A stretch of 64,000 nt of DNA from Sphingobacterium gobiense (GTDB lineage: Bacteria > Bacteroidota > Bacteroidia > Sphingobacteriales > Sphingobacteriaceae). The notes below the pieces were generated by a model. That model searched no databases. It was not told the DNA's origin and was given only the letters and a program-made list of their open reading frames with translations. Where the stretch lies: assembly GCF_002980575.1 (NCBI RefSeq), contig NZ_PVBS01000001.1, positions 124,001 through 188,000 of the forward strand, read 5' to 3'. The position numbers were made by a program, and so were the translations under genes. Each line of letters begins with the position of its first letter. The stretch's first letter is position 1. Below, in pieces: positions 45,158 to 53,860 of this stretch.

Positions 45158-45198
45158 CTAAATAAAATGCTTTGCATTCACCAATACCTAATAAAAAA
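45158..45198 (-). repeat. 41-bp element, copy 2
   Basis: Second copy of the element at 29762. Here it lies about 46 bases upstream of the fabG start on the minus strand. Internal AATGC/GCATT makes a small hairpin that is not fully kept in copy 1. Confidence 0.5.
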
Positions 45199-45365
45199 AA
45201 ACAATTAGTAGTAACGTTGCATTTTGCTGCCATCTAGTCCCAACCCAACGGTTTTACGTAAAAAACACCTCAATTTACGATGCTATTTCCGATATAAATA
45301 GGAGTTATAGGCAATAATATTATCTGTATGCGTTATATATGTAGGAAAAATTTTCGAAAAAACGA

Positions 45366-45893
45366 ATGAAGATGAACAGGAATAAATTTTTTATGCAGAA
45401 ACTAAAAGTAATTTTATTAGCGGTAATGATGATGGTTGGCGTTGGAGCTATGGCGCAGGAATCAAATCCAATGCAGGAACCGGAATTGAAAGAAGATTTC
45501 AAAAAAGACGAGTTAATTTCATTTGTAAAAGCGAGTTCCAAAGTGGAAGCTATACAAATGGGGGTACAAGAGAGTATGGCGAACGCGGTCAAAGATGAGG
45601 GTTTAACGGTGGAGAAGTTTAATACGATGGCGCAAGCACAAGAAAATTCAGAGGAGGGGATTCAAAATGAGAGTGCCGAAGATCAGAAAATGTTCAATAG
45701 CGCTTTTGAAAAAATAATGAAAATTCAAGACGAAGTTGGAGGAGATATTCAAGAAGCAATAAAAGAAGAGGGTATCGATATAGAGGTGTTTGAACAAATT
45801 ATGTACGCTTATCAAAACAGCGAAAAAGTAAAAGGTGAGTTAGATGGTGTTTTGTTGGAATTACAACAGGAACAAAACACGCAGCCTCAATAA
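45366..45893 (+). CDS. Exported DUF4168 protein
   Basis: The 175-residue product has a signal peptide (cut after MAQ near residue 31 counted from ATG 45366) and a DUF4168-like region of two similar halves (about 45-115 and 118-165) rich in Glu, Gln and Ala with VEAIQMGVQESM and VFEQIMYAYQNSE. DUF4168 proteins are common in Bacteroidota and cyanobacteria with unknown function. ATGs at 45372 and 45393 are alternative starts. A perfect terminator follows. Confidence 0.72.
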   Translation: MKMNRNKFFMQKLKVILLAVMMMVGVGAMAQESNPMQEPELKEDFKKDELISFVKASSKVEAIQMGVQESMANAVKDEGLTVEKFNTMAQAQENSEEGIQNESAEDQKMFNSAFEKIMKIQDEVGGDIQEAIKEEGIDIEVFEQIMYAYQNSEKVKGELDGVLLELQQEQNTQPQ

Positions 45894-45946
45894 TAATAGC
45901 ACAAAAATGCTGACACTACCGTAACTTTTTTTAGGCATATGACGAG

Positions 45947-45975
45947 CCCATGAATAGTGATATTCATGGGTTTTT
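45947..45975 (+). terminator. Terminator after the DUF4168 gene
   Basis: CCCATGAATA (45947-45956) pairs perfectly with TATTCATGGG (45961-45970), then TTTTTATTTTT. Confidence 0.85.
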
Positions 45976-46069
45976 ATTTTTGGTTAAATGCGATGTAGCC
46001 TCTTAAAAAAATAACAAGAATAATGAAAGAATTTTGACACTTTCATTCGGTTATAACCAATTTGAATGT

Positions 46070-46077
46070 TAATTTTG
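46070..46077 (+). promoter_or_regulatory. mqo promoter -7 box
   Basis: TAATTTTG fits TAnnTTTG, 18 bases before the ATG at 46095. An in-frame ATG at 46062 lies upstream of this box and is therefore not a likely start. Confidence 0.55.
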
Positions 46078-46094
46078 TACGCAATTTTGAAACT

Positions 46095-47588
46095 ATGGGT
46101 AAAAAAGCTAAAAAATCTGAAGTCGATGTCGTATTGATTGGTGCAGGTATTATGAGCGCTACGTTGGGGACTTTAATCAATGAGCTAAGTCCTGATATTA
46201 ATATCGAAATCATCGAACGGCTGGATGTTGTTGCAGCTGAAAGTTCAGATGCCTGGAATAATGCTGGTACAGGGCATTCGGCCTTATGCGAATTAAATTA
46301 TACACCAGAACAATCCGATGGCAGTGTTAAAATAGATAAGGCTATTAATATTGCAGAGCAATTTGAGATTTCCAAACAGTTTTGGGCCTACCTGGTAGAA
46401 AAAGGAATTCTAAAAGAGCCCGCCGAGTTTATCCGTCAAGTACCACATATGAGTGCCGTTTTCGGTGAGAAGGACGTTCAATTCCTGCGCGCGCGTTATA
46501 CCGCGATGGAAAAAGAGAACTTATTTAAAGGTATGGTGTATACCGAAGAAAAAGGGGTTTTGGAAGATTGGATACCGCTTATGATGGAGGGGCGATCGAA
46601 AAACGAAGTGATGGCTGCCACACGCATGGAAATAGGAACCGATGTGAATTTTGGTTCGCTTACGCGTGATTTGGTTCATCACCTACAAACGAAGGATAAT
46701 ATTAAGCTATCACTCAACCAGGAAGTACGTGATATAGAACGCGAAGAGGATGGCCGTTGGGAAGTAGAAACCAAAGATTTAAATACAGGCGAAAAGCGTA
46801 AAATAAAAGCGAGGTTTGTGTTTATTGGGGCAGGAGGCCGTTCTTTACTTCTTCTAGAAAAATCTGGGATTCCGGAAGCAAAAGGATATGGTGGGTTTCC
46901 GGTCGGCGGACAATGGCTACGCTGTGCCAACAAGGAGATTATAGAAAAGCATCATGCTAAAGTATATGGAAAAGCATCGGTAGGTGCACCTCCCATGTCT
47001 GTTCCTCACCTAGACACTCGCTATATTGACGGTGAACAAGCACTATTGTTCGGACCATATGCAGGTTTTTCGACGAAGTTCTTAAAAAAAGGTTCTTATT
47101 TCGATCTTCCAGCATCTATCAAACTGTCCAATATTAAACCCATGATTTCTGCAGGCCTGCATAATTTGGATTTAACAAAATATCTGATTACTGAGGTCAT
47201 GAAAAGCCCTTCGGATAAATTGGATGCATTAAAACAATTTATGCCAACAGCGAAGTTGGATGATTGGAAAGTCGAAGTTGCTGGACAGCGGGTACAGGTT
47301 ATAAAAAAAGATCCAAAACATGGCGGTATCTTAGAATTTGGTACAGAAGTAGTCTCAAGTGCCGATGGTTCCATCGCAGCTTTATTGGGAGCATCTCCGG
47401 GGGCGTCTACGTCTGTTCCCATCATGATTAATCTATTGAAACGTTGTTTCCCCGAAAGAGCAAAATCGGAGGAATACCGCAAAAAGCTTCGTGAGCTTAT
47501 CCCATCGTGGGGTAAAAGTTTAAATGATGACCCCGCTTTATGCGAAGAGGTTAGAAGTCGTTCAAAAGAAGCGTTACAATTAGCGTAA
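46095..47588 (+). CDS. mqo: Malate:quinone oxidoreductase Mqo
   Basis: This 497-residue FAD enzyme oxidises malate to oxaloacetate and passes electrons to the quinone pool, in place of or beside malate dehydrogenase. VVLIGAGIMSATLG is the FAD loop, SSDAWNNAGTGHSALCELNYTP is cut here as SSDAWNNAGTGHSA and ELNYTP, and LGASPGASTS is the conserved C-terminal block. It would be a peripheral inner-membrane protein. The TPP riboswitch begins 13 bases after its stop. Confidence 0.95.
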   Translation: MGKKAKKSEVDVVLIGAGIMSATLGTLINELSPDINIEIIERLDVVAAESSDAWNNAGTGHSALCELNYTPEQSDGSVKIDKAINIAEQFEISKQFWAYLVEKGILKEPAEFIRQVPHMSAVFGEKDVQFLRARYTAMEKENLFKGMVYTEEKGVLEDWIPLMMEGRSKNEVMAATRMEIGTDVNFGSLTRDLVHHLQTKDNIKLSLNQEVRDIEREEDGRWEVETKDLNTGEKRKIKARFVFIGAGGRSLLLLEKSGIPEAKGYGGFPVGGQWLRCANKEIIEKHHAKVYGKASVGAPPMSVPHLDTRYIDGEQALLFGPYAGFSTKFLKKGSYFDLPASIKLSNIKPMISAGLHNLDLTKYLITEVMKSPSDKLDALKQFMPTAKLDDWKVEVAGQRVQVIKKDPKHGGILEFGTEVVSSADGSIAALLGASPGASTSVPIMINLLKRCFPERAKSEEYRKKLRELIPSWGKSLNDDPALCEEVRSRSKEALQLA

Positions 47589-47600
47589 GCTATAATATAC

Positions 47601-47720
47601 TTATGGGGTGCTTTTCCCAAGCAATTCGCAAATTGCTTGGCTTACAGGGCTGAGAATATACCCAATCCCGTACCGTTTTCGGGAGGAACCTGACCCGGGT
47701 AATGCTGGCGTAGGGATGAT
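47601..47720 (+). ncRNA. TPP riboswitch (THI element)
   Basis: The conserved thi-box blocks are in order: GGGGTGC (47605-47611), CTGAGAATATACCC (47650-47663), GGAACCTGACCCGGGTAATGC (47685-47705, cut: GGAACC, CTGACCCGGG, TAATGC) and GGCGTAGGGA (47707-47716). A long P3-like hairpin (CCAAGCAATT/AATTGCTTGG) sits between the first two. It binds thiamine pyrophosphate and normally lowers expression of the genes behind it when TPP is plentiful. Its target is the pnuT-flavoprotein pair. Confidence 0.95.
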
Positions 47721-47750
47721 ATCTATTCTGGTTTTAGTAGGTTGGTACAC

Positions 47751-47783
47751 ATAAGTGGAGGCGATTTTCCACTATACACTTAT
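47751..47783 (+). promoter_or_regulatory. Expression platform with two exclusive stems
   Basis: AGTGGA (47754-47759) pairs with TCCACT (47768-47773), while ATAAGTG (47751-47757) can pair with CACTTAT (47777-47783). The stems compete and lie seven bases before the pnuT ATG. There is no T run, so control of translation is more likely than termination. Confidence 0.5.
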
Positions 47784-47790
47784 AGTACAT

Positions 47791-48417
47791 ATGCAGATAT
47801 CAGATTTTTTTGAACAATTACAAAACGGATTCCTTCAAACTTCCTGGTTAGAACGGCTAGCGGTGCTTTTTGGTATAATACAGGTGCTGCTATCCCGTAA
47901 AAACAAAATATCCAATTATTTCTTTGGTATCGTTGGCATTTGCTTGACCATTTGTGTGTTGTACAGCGCTAAGCTATATGCCGAGATCTTGTTACATGCG
48001 TATTATCTGCTTATGAGTATTTATGGCTTGTGGTACTGGAAATTTCGAAACCAAAGTCAACAACAGATACACATTACCCGATGTAGTATGCAAGATTGGT
48101 CTATCGTTGCTGGCATTGTCGTAGGCGGTTATTTTCTACTGTTTGGTTTTTTGACTTACTTTACGGATTCGGATGTACCAATCATGGACGCCTTTGTATC
48201 CAGCACGGCCTGGGCCGGGATGTGGTTGCTGGCCAAACGTAAGATTGAAAACTGGATACTATTAAATATAAGTAACTTTGTCGCTATTCCTTTATTATTT
48301 TATAAGGAGCTTTATCTCTTTGCGTGTCTAACGATATTCCTATTTATTGTGGCGATTTCCGGCTATATGAAATGGAAGGAAATAATGTCTACTCAATTTG
48401 AAACTCATGATGCTTAA
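47791..48417 (+). CDS. pnuT: PnuT thiamine transporter (PnuC family)
   Basis: This 208-residue membrane protein of the PnuC family has seven predicted helices and the family block YGLWYWKFR. PnuC-family proteins take up vitamins by facilitated diffusion followed by phosphorylation; those behind a TPP riboswitch are PnuT and carry thiamine. ATG 47791 is chosen over a GTG at 47755, which lies inside the expression platform. The next gene starts inside its 3' end. Confidence 0.9.
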   Translation: MQISDFFEQLQNGFLQTSWLERLAVLFGIIQVLLSRKNKISNYFFGIVGICLTICVLYSAKLYAEILLHAYYLLMSIYGLWYWKFRNQSQQQIHITRCSMQDWSIVAGIVVGGYFLLFGFLTYFTDSDVPIMDAFVSSTAWAGMWLLAKRKIENWILLNISNFVAIPLLFYKELYLFACLTIFLFIVAISGYMKWKEIMSTQFETHDA

Positions 48418-49474
48418 TACAGAAAGCCGTTACCTTATTAAAGATTCCGTTCGCGAAAGCATCCAACGAAAAGCGTTGGCTCCCGAGCTTTTGGAACTGA
48501 TATATCGGCAAAATTGGTTTAATTTATGGGTTCCTAAGGTTTACGGAGGACTAAATGCTGAACTGAAAGAAGGGTGTCAGTTGCTGGAGGAATTGGCATA
48601 CATTGATGGTGGTTTTGCTTGGACGGTAACCCTCTGTGCGGGAGCTAATATGTTTGTCGGATTTATTGATTCGACGTTGGCGGAAACAATTTTCAAACAG
48701 GATAAAGTTTGTTGGGGCGGGAGCGGTAAACCTTCTGGAAGAGCCGATAAAATGGGGAATAGTTTTATCATCAGTGGAGCGTGGAAATATGCTACAGGAG
48801 CTCCCCATTTAACGCATTTTACCTTAAACGCTTGGATATACGAAGATGGAGAGCCTGTTGTTGACGAGACTGGGAATCCTGTTTATCATTCCTTTTTTAT
48901 AGACCGGGAGGATGTGCTTATCCACTACGATTGGGATACATTTGGATTGGAATGCACGGCAAGCCATAGTTTTTCTATTAGCGAATTGAAAGTTCGGGAG
49001 GAACGCGCTTTTGATCTACATCCCGATAAGCGCACAAGCGACGAACCTATTTTTTATTATCCGTTTATGACTTTCGCCGAGTGCACATTGGCAGTGAATT
49101 ATGTCGGTATGTTTAGGCGTTTTCTTGATCTTTTGGAAAAACAACTTCTAATTAAAGCATCTGATCCGGAGCCGGCTGCGGAGAAAGGGAAAATATTGTT
49201 TAAGAAAGTCGACGCGGTAAGAAGCGCTTTTGAAGAAAAGCGTAATCGTCTTTATCAGCTCATAGCGGCAACTTGGAATAAGAGAGAACCCAAAAAAGAA
49301 TTTTTGGTAGAAATAGCAACCTTAAGCCGGGATCTTACGCATGATGTTCGAATAGGAACAATAGACTTATTTCCTTACACGGGTATTGCCGGCGCACAGC
49401 GTGATAACGAGTTGAATATTGTATTTCGTCATATTTTTACGGCTTCACAGCACGCTTTATTGAATATTCCGTAA
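48407..49474 (+). CDS. Acyl-CoA-dehydrogenase-fold flavoprotein in the TPP operon
   Basis: The 355-residue protein has the acyl-CoA dehydrogenase fold: N-terminal helices with WVPKVYGG and LEELAYIDGGFAW (about 28-65), a middle beta domain with WGGSGKPSGRA and ISGAWKYATGAPH (about 95-135), and a C-terminal helical domain ending in VFRHIFTASQHALLN, as in flavin-dependent group D monooxygenases and some dehydrogenases. It lacks a clear catalytic Glu of the acyl-CoA type. The start at 48407 or 48410 overlaps pnuT by about ten bases, so it is coupled to it and should share TPP control. No thiamine gene of this fold is known to the annotator. Likely roles are oxidation or salvage of thiamine or its breakdown products. 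Confidence 0.75.
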   Translation: MMLNTESRYLIKDSVRESIQRKALAPELLELIYRQNWFNLWVPKVYGGLNAELKEGCQLLEELAYIDGGFAWTVTLCAGANMFVGFIDSTLAETIFKQDKVCWGGSGKPSGRADKMGNSFIISGAWKYATGAPHLTHFTLNAWIYEDGEPVVDETGNPVYHSFFIDREDVLIHYDWDTFGLECTASHSFSISELKVREERAFDLHPDKRTSDEPIFYYPFMTFAECTLAVNYVGMFRRFLDLLEKQLLIKASDPEPAAEKGKILFKKVDAVRSAFEEKRNRLYQLIAATWNKREPKKEFLVEIATLSRDLTHDVRIGTIDLFPYTGIAGAQRDNELNIVFRHIFTASQHALLNIP

Positions 49475-49494
49475 TGGAATAAACAGAAAGTTGT

Positions 49495-51231
49495 CTAAAA
49501 CACATCTTTAATGTGCTTATAATTGCTTTTAATAATATTAGCAACATCTTTAAAATCACCGTGAAGCATCATCTTGCCCATGGAAGATACCATTCCCTTT
49601 AACTGCTCAAATTCTATCTTTGGGGGCATGGCGAGTGAATCGGGATTGGTATATACGTGAATCAAGGCCGGTCCGTTAACAGCAAATGCATTTTGTAGTG
49701 TTATTTCCACTTCATCAGGTGAATCTATCGTAAAGCTGTTCATGCCCATGGCATCACCTATTTTGGCAAAATCAGGATTGTACATGTCGGTTTCACCGTC
49801 TGGCAGTCCCTCAACCTGCATCTCTAATCTTACCATACCTAACGATCGGTTGTCGAAAACCACTATTTTTATAGGGAGCTTATATTGCACCACGGTAGCT
49901 AGATCACCCATCATCATAGACAACCCTCCGTCTCCACACAGTGCTATCACCTGTTGAGTTGGTCTAGCTAAAGCAGCCCCTATGGCATGTGGTAACGCAT
50001 TAGCCATCGATCCGTGCGTGAATGAACCCAATAATATTCGTTTTCCTGTAGCGTGTAGGTATCGTGCCCCCCACACACAGCACATCCCCGTATCCACGGT
50101 AAAAATGGCGTCGTCATGGGCTAATCTATTAATGGTATCGGTTAAAAATTCCGGCGATATGGCGTGTTGCTTACCGGTATCTTCCACATAGGTGCGAAGT
50201 GACTTTTTGACATCCTGATATTTATCCAATTGTTTTTGCAAGAATGCATCATTCTTTTTTTCCTCTATTAAGGGGAGTAATGCTTCCAACGTATCTTTTA
50301 TGTTTCCTGCCAAGCCCAATGATACTTTAGCCTTGCGTCCTAGACGCTCGGCACGTTTGTCTACTTGTATAATTTCGAGATCATCCGGCATAAACTCCTT
50401 ATATGGAAAATCTGTTCCTAGCAGTAACAACAGCTCTGTATGATGCATCGCGTAGAAGGCTGAAGGCAATCCCAGTAAGCCAGTCATACCTACTTCGTAA
50501 GGATTGTCATACTGTATACCCATTTTGCCGCGGAAGGAATAAGCCACGGGTGATTTCAGCAAACCTGCCAATGCGATGATTTCAGTATGCGCTTCGCTCG
50601 CACCAAATCCACAGAAAATCGTGATTTTGGTCGCTTTATTTAATTTTTTGGACAGTTCGTGCAGCTCATTATCTGCAGGTCGGAAAACCGGACGTTGTTT
50701 CAAAAGGTAGGGAGTAACACTACTTTCTTCCGCTTTTTCTTTACTGAGATCACCCGGAAGGCCGAGAACAGCTACTTCTCCCTTGGTATGCGCGTGTTGT
50801 AAGGCCGCTTGCAACATGCGGGGAAGTTGTTTAGGGGTGGTGGCGATTTCGTTATATCCACTACAATCTGTAAAAAGTTTTATTATGTTGGTCTCTTGAA
50901 AAAAACCTGTACCAAATTCATCTGTTGCACAGGTTGAAGCAATTGCTAATACAGGCACATTGTTACGCTGTGCTTCATACAATCCATTGATCAGGTGTAC
51001 ATGTCCGGGACCACTGCTTCCAGCACAGCAAGCAATGCCATTGAGCTCGGCTTCGGCGGCGGCAGCGAATGCGCCAGTTTCTTCGTGCCTCACATGGATC
51101 CATTCGATGTCGCTAGATCGACGCACAGCGTCATTCACCTCATTCAAGCTGTCACCGGCAACTGCATAAATACGTTTAATGCCTGCTTGTGCTATTGTTT
51201 CTACGAGTTGGTCTGCTATAAGTTTTGCCAT
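49495..51231 (-). CDS. poxB: Pyruvate dehydrogenase (quinone) / pyruvate oxidase
   Basis: This 578-residue thiamine-diphosphate enzyme resembles PoxB, which decarboxylates pyruvate to acetate and CO2 and reduces quinone. Glu50 (RHEE) is the ThDP-activating Glu, the CGDGGLSMMMGD block starts the ThDP site, and the FAD-binding middle domain and C-terminal region match in length (E. coli 572). A close alternative is a related oxidase or acetolactate-type enzyme. It converges with the flavoprotein gene after 20 bases. Its cofactor links it functionally to the riboswitch operon next door. Confidence 0.88.
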   Translation of the reverse strand: MAKLIADQLVETIAQAGIKRIYAVAGDSLNEVNDAVRRSSDIEWIHVRHEETGAFAAAAEAELNGIACCAGSSGPGHVHLINGLYEAQRNNVPVLAIASTCATDEFGTGFFQETNIIKLFTDCSGYNEIATTPKQLPRMLQAALQHAHTKGEVAVLGLPGDLSKEKAEESSVTPYLLKQRPVFRPADNELHELSKKLNKATKITIFCGFGASEAHTEIIALAGLLKSPVAYSFRGKMGIQYDNPYEVGMTGLLGLPSAFYAMHHTELLLLLGTDFPYKEFMPDDLEIIQVDKRAERLGRKAKVSLGLAGNIKDTLEALLPLIEEKKNDAFLQKQLDKYQDVKKSLRTYVEDTGKQHAISPEFLTDTINRLAHDDAIFTVDTGMCCVWGARYLHATGKRILLGSFTHGSMANALPHAIGAALARPTQQVIALCGDGGLSMMMGDLATVVQYKLPIKIVVFDNRSLGMVRLEMQVEGLPDGETDMYNPDFAKIGDAMGMNSFTIDSPDEVEITLQNAFAVNGPALIHVYTNPDSLAMPPKIEFEQLKGMVSSMGKMMLHGDFKDVANIIKSNYKHIKDVF

Positions 51232-51315
51232 ATGATTTTTGTAAAAGAGTTGATAGTACGAGGATTAACTATTAAACACAGTAGGCAGTAAATGGTTTTA
51301 AAGTAGATGATAACC

Positions 51316-51503
51316 ATGTTGGACAAAGAATTGGACGATCTTCTCCAATATTGGATCAGTCAACTTCCGGGCAAGCGAAAAGAGATCTTTTTGTTAAGAT
51401 ATGAGGACGACTTGAGCACGGAAGAAATAGGGGAACTATTGAATAAAGTGCATTGAGAAAGCAATTGGAAGTGGAATCACAAATCTTGGGTAACAAAAAA
51501 TAA
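51316..51503 (+). pseudogene. Broken ECF sigma factor remnant
   Basis: From ATG 51316 the frame reads LPGKRKEIFLLRYEDDLSTE and EIGELLNK, the sigma-70 region 4 helix-turn-helix start of Bacteroidota ECF factors, then meets TGA at 51454. One base earlier in frame, ALRKQLEVESQILGNKK continues to a TAA at 51501, matching the rest of region 4. Region 2 is missing. The following 150 bases hold further short open stretches (for example INTFKTMASLDKNE) but nothing recognised. Confidence 0.6.
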
Positions 51504-51704
51504 ATATGACCTACTAGCATTCATTGGCTTTGTTAGCTAAGGAGCTTATGCTTGATGGTTTTTATTAATACGTTTAAGACGATGGCATCGCTTGACAAAA
51601 ATGAAAGCTGATGAAGAGATCGTTACGGCGATACCGTTAGGGAATTAGTGGAAAAGAAATAAAATATTCTATGACGACACGTGAAAAAAAACTAATATTT
51701 TTAG

Positions 51705-51712
51705 TATTTTTG
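51705..51712 (+). promoter_or_regulatory. Promoter box next to a start codon
   Basis: TATTTTTG fits TAnnTTTG and ends three bases before the ATG of the radical SAM gene, so the mRNA may have no 5' leader. Confidence 0.45.
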
Positions 51713-51715
51713 TTT

Positions 51716-52786
51716 ATGGATTCAAAGGAAGAAAAGTATTTTAAAGGAAGAGGGGCGCAGCTAAATCCCAATAATAAATTTTTCGGACAGAGCTACGTAC
51801 AGGAATATATAGAAGGATTGGATGAACCTTTTTTAACATCTGATTCCACGAAATTTATAGCAACATATCCGAAAGCAATTTTGTCTAAGGTGGACAGCCC
51901 AGATATAGGGTTTTACCAATCGCTGAATCCCTACCAAGGTTGCGAACACGGCTGTATTTATTGCTATGCCCGTAATTCTCACGAGTATTGGGGATACAGC
52001 GCAGGACTGGATTTTGAACGAAAGATTTTGGTTAAATATAATGCAGTGGAGTTGTTGGAAAAAGAATTTGATAGGAAAGGCTATATTCCAGAGTCGGTCT
52101 TTATGTCTGGCAATACGGATTGCTATCAGCCTATCGAACGGAAGCTGGAGATTACTCGGCAACTTTTAAACACTTTTCTATCCTATAAGCACCCAGTCTC
52201 GATCATCAGCAAGAACGTACTTATGCTTCGCGACTTGGATATACTAGCAGCCCTTGCTGAATTGGGGTTAGTGAGTGTATCGGTGACCATTAATAGCTTG
52301 CGGGAAGAAGTGAGACGGAAGATGGAACCGCGGACGGCAACCGCCGCTGCACGACTCAAACTCATTGAAAAATTGGCAGCGAAAAGCATCCCTGTATCGT
52401 TGATGATCGCACCAATTGTTCCGGGAATAAACAGCGATGAGATGCCTGCATTGATAAAGCAAGCGGCTGATGTAGGAGCTAAATGGGCTAGCTATACGAT
52501 TGTACGCCTAAACGGTGCAATCGCGAATATTTTCAGGGACTGGGTATATAAGAATTATCCAGCAGGAGCGGAAAAGATTATACATGGTATAGAAGCTTGT
52601 CATGGAGGCAATCTGAACGACAGCGAATGGGGGAGGAGAATTCGTGGAGATGGCGAAACCGCAGAAGGAATACGACAACTATTCAAGATAGCGGTCAAAA
52701 AATATATGGGACAAGAGACTTATCCTGTTTTGCGCACCGACTTATTTGAAAGGCCGAATCGTGACGCGCAATTGAGGTTATTCTGA
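51716..52786 (+). CDS. SPL-like radical SAM protein (PA0069 family)
   Basis: This 356-residue radical SAM protein binds a 4Fe-4S cluster through Cys76, Cys80 and Cys83 (CEHGCIYC). The block GCIYCYARNSHEYWG and a later EPRTATAAARL resemble the PA0069/Rv2578c group, relatives of spore photoproduct lyase, whose substrate is not established; DNA repair is a common guess. ATG 51716 is preferred over 51671, because the earlier start lies before the promoter box. It is a single gene with a terminator shared with the facing unit. Confidence 0.85.
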   Translation: MDSKEEKYFKGRGAQLNPNNKFFGQSYVQEYIEGLDEPFLTSDSTKFIATYPKAILSKVDSPDIGFYQSLNPYQGCEHGCIYCYARNSHEYWGYSAGLDFERKILVKYNAVELLEKEFDRKGYIPESVFMSGNTDCYQPIERKLEITRQLLNTFLSYKHPVSIISKNVLMLRDLDILAALAELGLVSVSVTINSLREEVRRKMEPRTATAAARLKLIEKLAAKSIPVSLMIAPIVPGINSDEMPALIKQAADVGAKWASYTIVRLNGAIANIFRDWVYKNYPAGAEKIIHGIEACHGGNLNDSEWGRRIRGDGETAEGIRQLFKIAVKKYMGQETYPVLRTDLFERPNRDAQLRLF

Positions 52787-52797
52787 TGTAAAATATG

Positions 52798-52824
52798 TAG
52801 AGGCGCAAAATTATTGCGCCTCTA
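52798..52824. terminator. Bidirectional terminator
   Basis: TAGAGGCGCAA (52798-52808) pairs perfectly with TTGCGCCTCTA (52814-52824). It lies between the radical SAM gene and the facing DUF5606 gene. Confidence 0.75.
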
Positions 52825-52835
52825 TCAAAATATTA

Positions 52836-53237
52836 CTATTGAATCGGTTCTGGTGTTTCCTCTTCGAATAACGGTAACTCCTTGATAATGTTGTACCACG
52901 ATATAATTTTTTTCATATCAGAAGCATAAACTCTTGACTCGTCATGTCCGGGGGCTACTTCGCGGAAAAATTCACGTAAAGCTTGTCCATTTTTGATATC
53001 TGGTGTATGGCTTCCTTTTTCTTTAATAGCTTCAAACACATCGATTAGACGTATTTCTTCTTCTTCACCATAAATGGTGATGTCTTCTAGGGTAGCCATT
53101 TTAGTCGTAGATAGATTGACCGTGGATTTTGTTTTTTTATCATCCAAGGTTTCTAATATAAATCCACTTTTACTCTGTCCAATTAATTTAAAAAGGCCAG
53201 GTTTTCCGGTAACTGATACTAAAGCTCTTAAATTCAT
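52836..53237 (-). CDS. DUF5606-type conserved protein
   Basis: The 133-residue cytoplasmic protein starts MNLRALVSVTGKPGLFKLIG and has EEEIRLIDVFEAIKEKG and EVAPGHDESRVYASDMKKI blocks, the pattern of the Bacteroidota-only DUF5606 family. N-terminal SH3-like fold is likely. Function unknown. It follows the cyclophilin gene on the same strand after 13 bases. Confidence 0.82.
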   Translation of the reverse strand: MNLRALVSVTGKPGLFKLIGQSKSGFILETLDDKKTKSTVNLSTTKMATLEDITIYGEEEEIRLIDVFEAIKEKGSHTPDIKNGQALREFFREVAPGHDESRVYASDMKKIISWYNIIKELPLFEEETPEPIQ

Positions 53238-53250
53238 ATATCTTTAGGTT

Positions 53251-53709
53251 TTACTCTTCAATAATTTCAATTCCTAAGATGCGATCTCCTTGACGGATGT
53301 CATCCACGACATCTACATTCTCAATAACTTTACCGAAGCAGGTATGGTTTCGATCTAAATGTGCTGTGTTGTTGCGGCTGTGGCAGATAAAAAATTGTGA
53401 ACCACCGGTATTTCTCCCAGCATGCGCCATAGAGAGCACACCTCTGTCATGATATTGGTTTTCTCCAGTTAATTCGCAATCGATTTTGTAACCTGGACCT
53501 CCGGTACCGGGCACGCCTGTTGCACCGTCGCGTGTATTGGGGCAACCACCCTGGATAACGAAATCAGGAATGACACGATGGAATGCTAAGCCGTCGTAAT
53601 AACCAGATTTTGCCAGTTTGATAAAGTTGGCCACCGTATTTGGAGCGTCTTCCGCATAGAACTGCACGGTCATATCGCCTTTTTCCGTCTTGATAATTGC
53701 TTTACTCAT
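53251..53709 (-). CDS. Cyclophilin-type peptidyl-prolyl isomerase
   Basis: This 152-residue cyclophilin speeds up proline isomerisation in protein folding. [13 protein letters not shown] carries the catalytic Arg and GSQFFI the active-site Phe; the usual cyclosporin-binding Trp is replaced by His (HLD), as is normal in bacteria. No signal peptide, so cytoplasmic. Likely cotranscribed with the DUF5606 gene. Confidence 0.94.
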   Translation of the reverse strand: MSKAIIKTEKGDMTVQFYAEDAPNTVANFIKLAKSGYYDGLAFHRVIPDFVIQGGCPNTRDGATGVPGTGGPGYKIDCELTGENQYHDRGVLSMAHAGRNTGGSQFFICHSRNNTAHLDRNHTCFGKVIENVDVVDDIRQGDRILGIEIIEE

Positions 53710-53806
53710 GTCTTGATATTTATATAGATTGCAAAGATAAAGTTTCTCTACGAAATGCGAGGCTTGAATCGGTTAAGAATTGTTAATGCGTTTTGTATTA
53801 GTAGAT

Positions 53807-53836
53807 TTGTTTTTACTAAAAAGAATAGTAACTTTA
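53807..53836 (+). promoter_or_regulatory. radC promoter
   Basis: TTG (53807-53809), a 19-base spacer and TAACTTTA (53829-53836) differ from the consensus by one base. The start of transcription would lie about 20 bases before the ATG at 53861. Confidence 0.6.
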
Positions 53837-53860
53837 GTGCACCATTATATACTTGTTGTC

